From: Pinus tabuliformis
Lineage: Eukaryota > Streptophyta > Pinopsida > Pinales > Pinaceae
NCBI GenBank assembly: GCA_031772625.1
Contig: CM062816.1
Location: forward strand, 1,672,403,172 to 1,672,467,171
Direction of reading: 5' to 3'
DNA: 64,000 nucleotides
Shown here piece by piece: positions 62,091 through 64,000 of the stretch; the first letter of the stretch is position 1, and every line of letters starts with the position of its first letter. A program made the position numbers and the translations under genes. The notes beneath the pieces were generated by a model. The model saw nothing but the letters and a program-made list of their open reading frames with translations. It did no database searches and was not told the origin of the DNA.

Positions 62091-62411
62091 TCAATGTTTG
62101 AGTAGTTCTTGATCCTTCTGTATAGAATCCTTGTCCTCCCATGTGGAATCTTCAGCGGGCAAGTTCTTCCACTTGATGAGATACTCTGAAATTGATTGAT
62201 TTCGTAACTGTCGGGTTCTTTTTTTTGTGACTGCTCCAGGCTCCAATATGATTTTTCCTTCCTCGTCAAGTTCTGGTAATATTGTTTGAACTAAGATCTT
62301 CTGCAACTTTTGAATGAGTTGCCACACTTCTTCGTCCTTCTTCCATTCATCCCTTGCTTCGTTCATCCAATCTGGTTGGATAATAGAAATAGCATAAAAC
62401 AATGTTTCCAC
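62091..62411 (-). pseudogene. Gypsy 3 chromodomain
   Basis: ELDEEGKIILEPGAVTKKRT then SISEYLIKWKNLPAEDSTWE and QELLKH: the chromodomain at the end of a Ty3/gypsy integrase, with aromatic/acidic residues (Y-L-I-K-W, D-S-T-W-E) as in chromoviruses. Frameshifts link it to what precedes. Confidence 0.85.
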
Positions 62412-62740
62412 ATCCTCATCCTTTCTTGAGAGTGCATCTGCAACAAAATTTTGCTTCCCTTTTTGTAGATGATTTCAAAGTCATAACCCAACATATTTGT
62501 GACCCATTTTTTCTGTTCTTCTAAAGATAAGCTTTGTTCTAAAAAGTATTTAAGACTATCATGATCAATTTTTACCTTGAAGTGTCTTCCCATTAGGTAA
62601 GGTCGCCATTTCTTAAGTGCATGTAGTATTGCCAACATTTCCTTCTCATAAATAGCTTGCTTGAGATGTAGCCGTAAAAATACCCAATCGTCTACATCAA
62701 AACTTCTTTCACTATGATGTTGATCTGCCTGTTGTTTCAT
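62363..62740 (-). pseudogene. Gypsy 3 chimaeric frame: integrase C-terminus fused to RNase H
   Basis: One open frame starts MKQQADQHHSERSFDVDDWV (integrase C-terminal region) and changes at about residue 30 to YEKEMLAILHALKKWRPYLM, then KVKIDHDSLKYFLEQ (RNase H). In ordinary elements RNase H lies before integrase, so the order is reversed, yet the frame is open through the joint near 62650. Either an internal rearrangement or template switching during reverse transcription explains it. Confidence 0.8.
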
Positions 62741-63245
62741 TCAATTCTGCACCAAAGTGGCGTTATCCTTTAAAAGTTGGACAACTTGTTGTTGATGCTC
62801 GATGTGATCTTTCACTGCTTGAATATTTTTCTTATTGATATGTCCTTCTATATTGAGAGCTTGAGGAGTGGTAATTTCTTCCAATGCATTACAAGATATG
62901 GTTGGATTCATTTCTTGATGCTCGATGTGATGTTTCACTTCTTGAAAATGTTTCTTCTTGATATGTCCTTCTATCTTCATAGTTTGAGGAGTGGTAATTC
63001 CGGCCAATGCATTACAAGATATGGTCAGATGCATTTCTTCTTTCTTGATGTGGTCTTTCACTTCTTGAACCTTTTTCTTATTGATATGTCCTTTTATCAT
63101 GAGAGTTTGAGGAGTGGTAATTCTTGCCAATGCTTTACAAGATATGGTTGGATTCATTTCTTCTTTCTCTGGGGTTGGTTCCTGTTGTATTGTTGGACAC
63201 CTAATCCTCAATGGGTTAGTGTGGAAGCCGAATAGAGAAAGTAGT
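62741..63245 (-). pseudogene. Gypsy 3 protease-segment repeat frame
   Basis: Open frame holding the three repeats plus an upstream part TIQQEPTPEKEEMNPT and a downstream part QQQVVQLLKDNATLVQN that leads, after one stop, into the integrase piece at 62740. The catalytic DSG motif of the protease is missing in all three units, so no protease is encoded. Confidence 0.72.
62794..63162 (-). repeat. Three 123-bp in-frame repeats of a protease-region segment
   Basis: Units 62794-62916, 62917-63039 and 63040-63162. In minus-strand translation each reads like EMNPTISCNALAGITTPQ, IEGHIKKK, VQEVKDHIEHQ. The first part is the entry to the gypsy protease (ISC-ALxGITTPQTLKIEGxI), the second resembles integrase sequence. 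The unit is 41 codons, so the frame stays open across all three and also on the other strand. Confidence 0.88.
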
Positions 63246-63375
63246 CCAAGAGACCTTGGGATGTGAAACCCAACTGTCACAGCAATGTACTATACATGTA
63301 TATGAGTTATTAATAAAAATTGTACTGTCATGTTTTATCTTTCATATTTCTCTTGCTGTCCATGTGTGTTTAACA
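63191..63375 (+). repeat. Copia-type element, 5' LTR
   Basis: Starts tgttggacacctaatcc and ends gtgtgtttaaca, 185 bp, immediately followed by a tRNA-Met primer site. Short TGTTGGA..TAACA LTRs are usual for Ty1/copia. The LTR is inserted into the gypsy 3 remnant. Confidence 0.75.
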
Positions 63376-63387
63376 TGGTATCAGAGC
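63376..63387 (+). other. Copia-type primer-binding site
   Basis: tggtatcagagc directly after the LTR, complementary to initiator tRNA-Met. Confidence 0.9.
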
Positions 63388-64000
63388 AGGCGTATTCCTG
63401 CCCTGCATAATTAATTTGAGCCATTTGTTTTATGGCCTTTCTGTGCAGTTTATTTCTGCAATGAACTTCATGAATATTTTCTCATGAATATTTCTTCAGC
63501 TAAATTTTAGCTTCAACCTGTTAATACCGCTACTAGTGTCTGCTCTCCATATAGAAGCGCCTCCATACTCCTGACACTGCCTGCACTTCTCCTCCATATA
63601 ATTAGCTGCTCCTGACACTGCATGCGCTACCTCCTGAGAGTTTTCTGCCTGAAATCCGCTGCTGACTGACATCTTTGACCCCTGTCTGCCATATTCCTTT
63701 TATACAGACTTGCGCCCTATCTGCCATATTCACTTGAACGATGAAACGTTCCTCTCCCTGACACTGCGAGCGCTGTCCAAGCTGTTCTGACATGTCTGTC
63801 TGCCATATTCCTTACCTGCGCTCTCTGTCTACCTGAAGGCGACTATCCATGAACGTTTACTGTTCTACCATATTCCATTTATCAGACCTGCGTCTGACAT
63901 TACCTGCGTTCTGAATAATTGCTCATTTGAATAAGTGTGTAGCGGTTTTGGAAGGCCATACAGCTCCAGTAAAGTGTATCAGTGCACACATTGACGATTT

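Larger units (their letters stand above)
61500..63190 (-). mobile_element. Ty3/gypsy element 3, rearranged remnant
   Basis: Minus-strand pieces of a chromodomain gypsy element in an abnormal order: protease N-terminal segment repeated three times, integrase C-terminal piece, RNase H, then chromodomain. A probable 3' LTR begins (in element sense) TGTTAGGTCC at 62062 beside a purine tract gaaggagaggggca (62063-62076); its far end is near 61500. The right side is cut by the copia LTR at 63191. Confidence 0.75.
63191..64000 (+). mobile_element. Copia-type LTR retrotransposon, 5' end only
   Basis: LTR, PBS and about 610 bp of leader with words such as 'ctgccatattcctt' and 'cctgacactgc' repeated. 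The coding region would lie beyond the window; no gag start is seen, so assignment to copia rests on LTR style alone. Confidence 0.65.

Noticed and set aside
62777..63235. Plus-strand 152-codon frame with repeated FLIDMSFY-like words
   Set aside because: The 123-bp repeat is a multiple of three, so its antisense is open as well; the minus-strand frame carries the gypsy motifs.

Overview
The window is plant nuclear DNA: AT-rich, intron-bearing, and dominated by decayed transposable elements. Helitron, Ty3/gypsy, Ty1/copia and LINE sequence are nested in one another, and only a few host gene pieces show between them. The sizes and styles of the elements (long gypsy LTRs, a LARD-like element, a DUF4283-type LINE ORF1) fit a large-genome plant, perhaps a gymnosperm; that assignment is inference. 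I see no rRNA, tRNA, CRISPR array or prokaryotic-type operon.

Layout. 1-7.5 kb: decayed Helitron RepHel gene, copy A, minus strand. 8.0-9.35 kb: F-box pseudogene, same strand. 9.4-13.1 kb: AT-rich DNA with short tandem duplications. 13.1-15.1 kb: block carrying an ELOF1 (Elf1) transcription-elongation gene, copy A. 15.4-16.9 kb: fragments of other genes. 16.9-25.56 kb: Ty3/gypsy element 1, minus strand, with a 2.18-kb internal tandem duplication. 26.2-40.7 kb: Ty3/gypsy element 2, minus strand, whose left LTR is split by a 4.2-kb LARD-like element (plus strand). 40.7-44.5 kb: AT-rich DNA with a long hairpin and a degenerate repeat. 44.5-54.7 kb: Helitron copy B, interrupted by a ~290-bp-period minisatellite. 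54.7-56.5 kb: second copy of an unidentified gene fragment and its flank. 56.5-58.4 kb: LINE lacking its 3' part. 58.4-60.5 kb: ELOF1 copy B. 61-63.2 kb: scrambled third gypsy element. 63.2 kb to the end: 5' end of a copia-type element.

The organising fact is that the window holds two related but shuffled copies of one region. Six blocks of the first 41 kb recur after 44.47 kb: 1-1045/44476-45525, ~1178-6615/~49293-54683, 13131-15140/58423-60528, ~16550-16900/~55015-55375, 25575-26165/55405-55990 and 40738-41212/56040-56485. The order of the ELOF1 block relative to the others differs between the copies, and later insertions separate them.

Nearly every gene seen is broken. The two Helitron copies carry different lesions: A has a frameshift beside the catalytic tyrosines and an ~83-bp loss; B has a lost first tyrosine and a P-loop deletion. 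The two ELOF1 copies are also damaged differently: A lost one zinc-binding cysteine by an in-frame deletion, B has a 1-base frameshift in exon 1. I did not find a convincing new biological system. The best leads are the paired ELOF1 loci, the repeated mini-exons at the Helitron N-terminus, the chimaeric gypsy element at 62-63.2 kb, and the hairpin at 43.8 kb.
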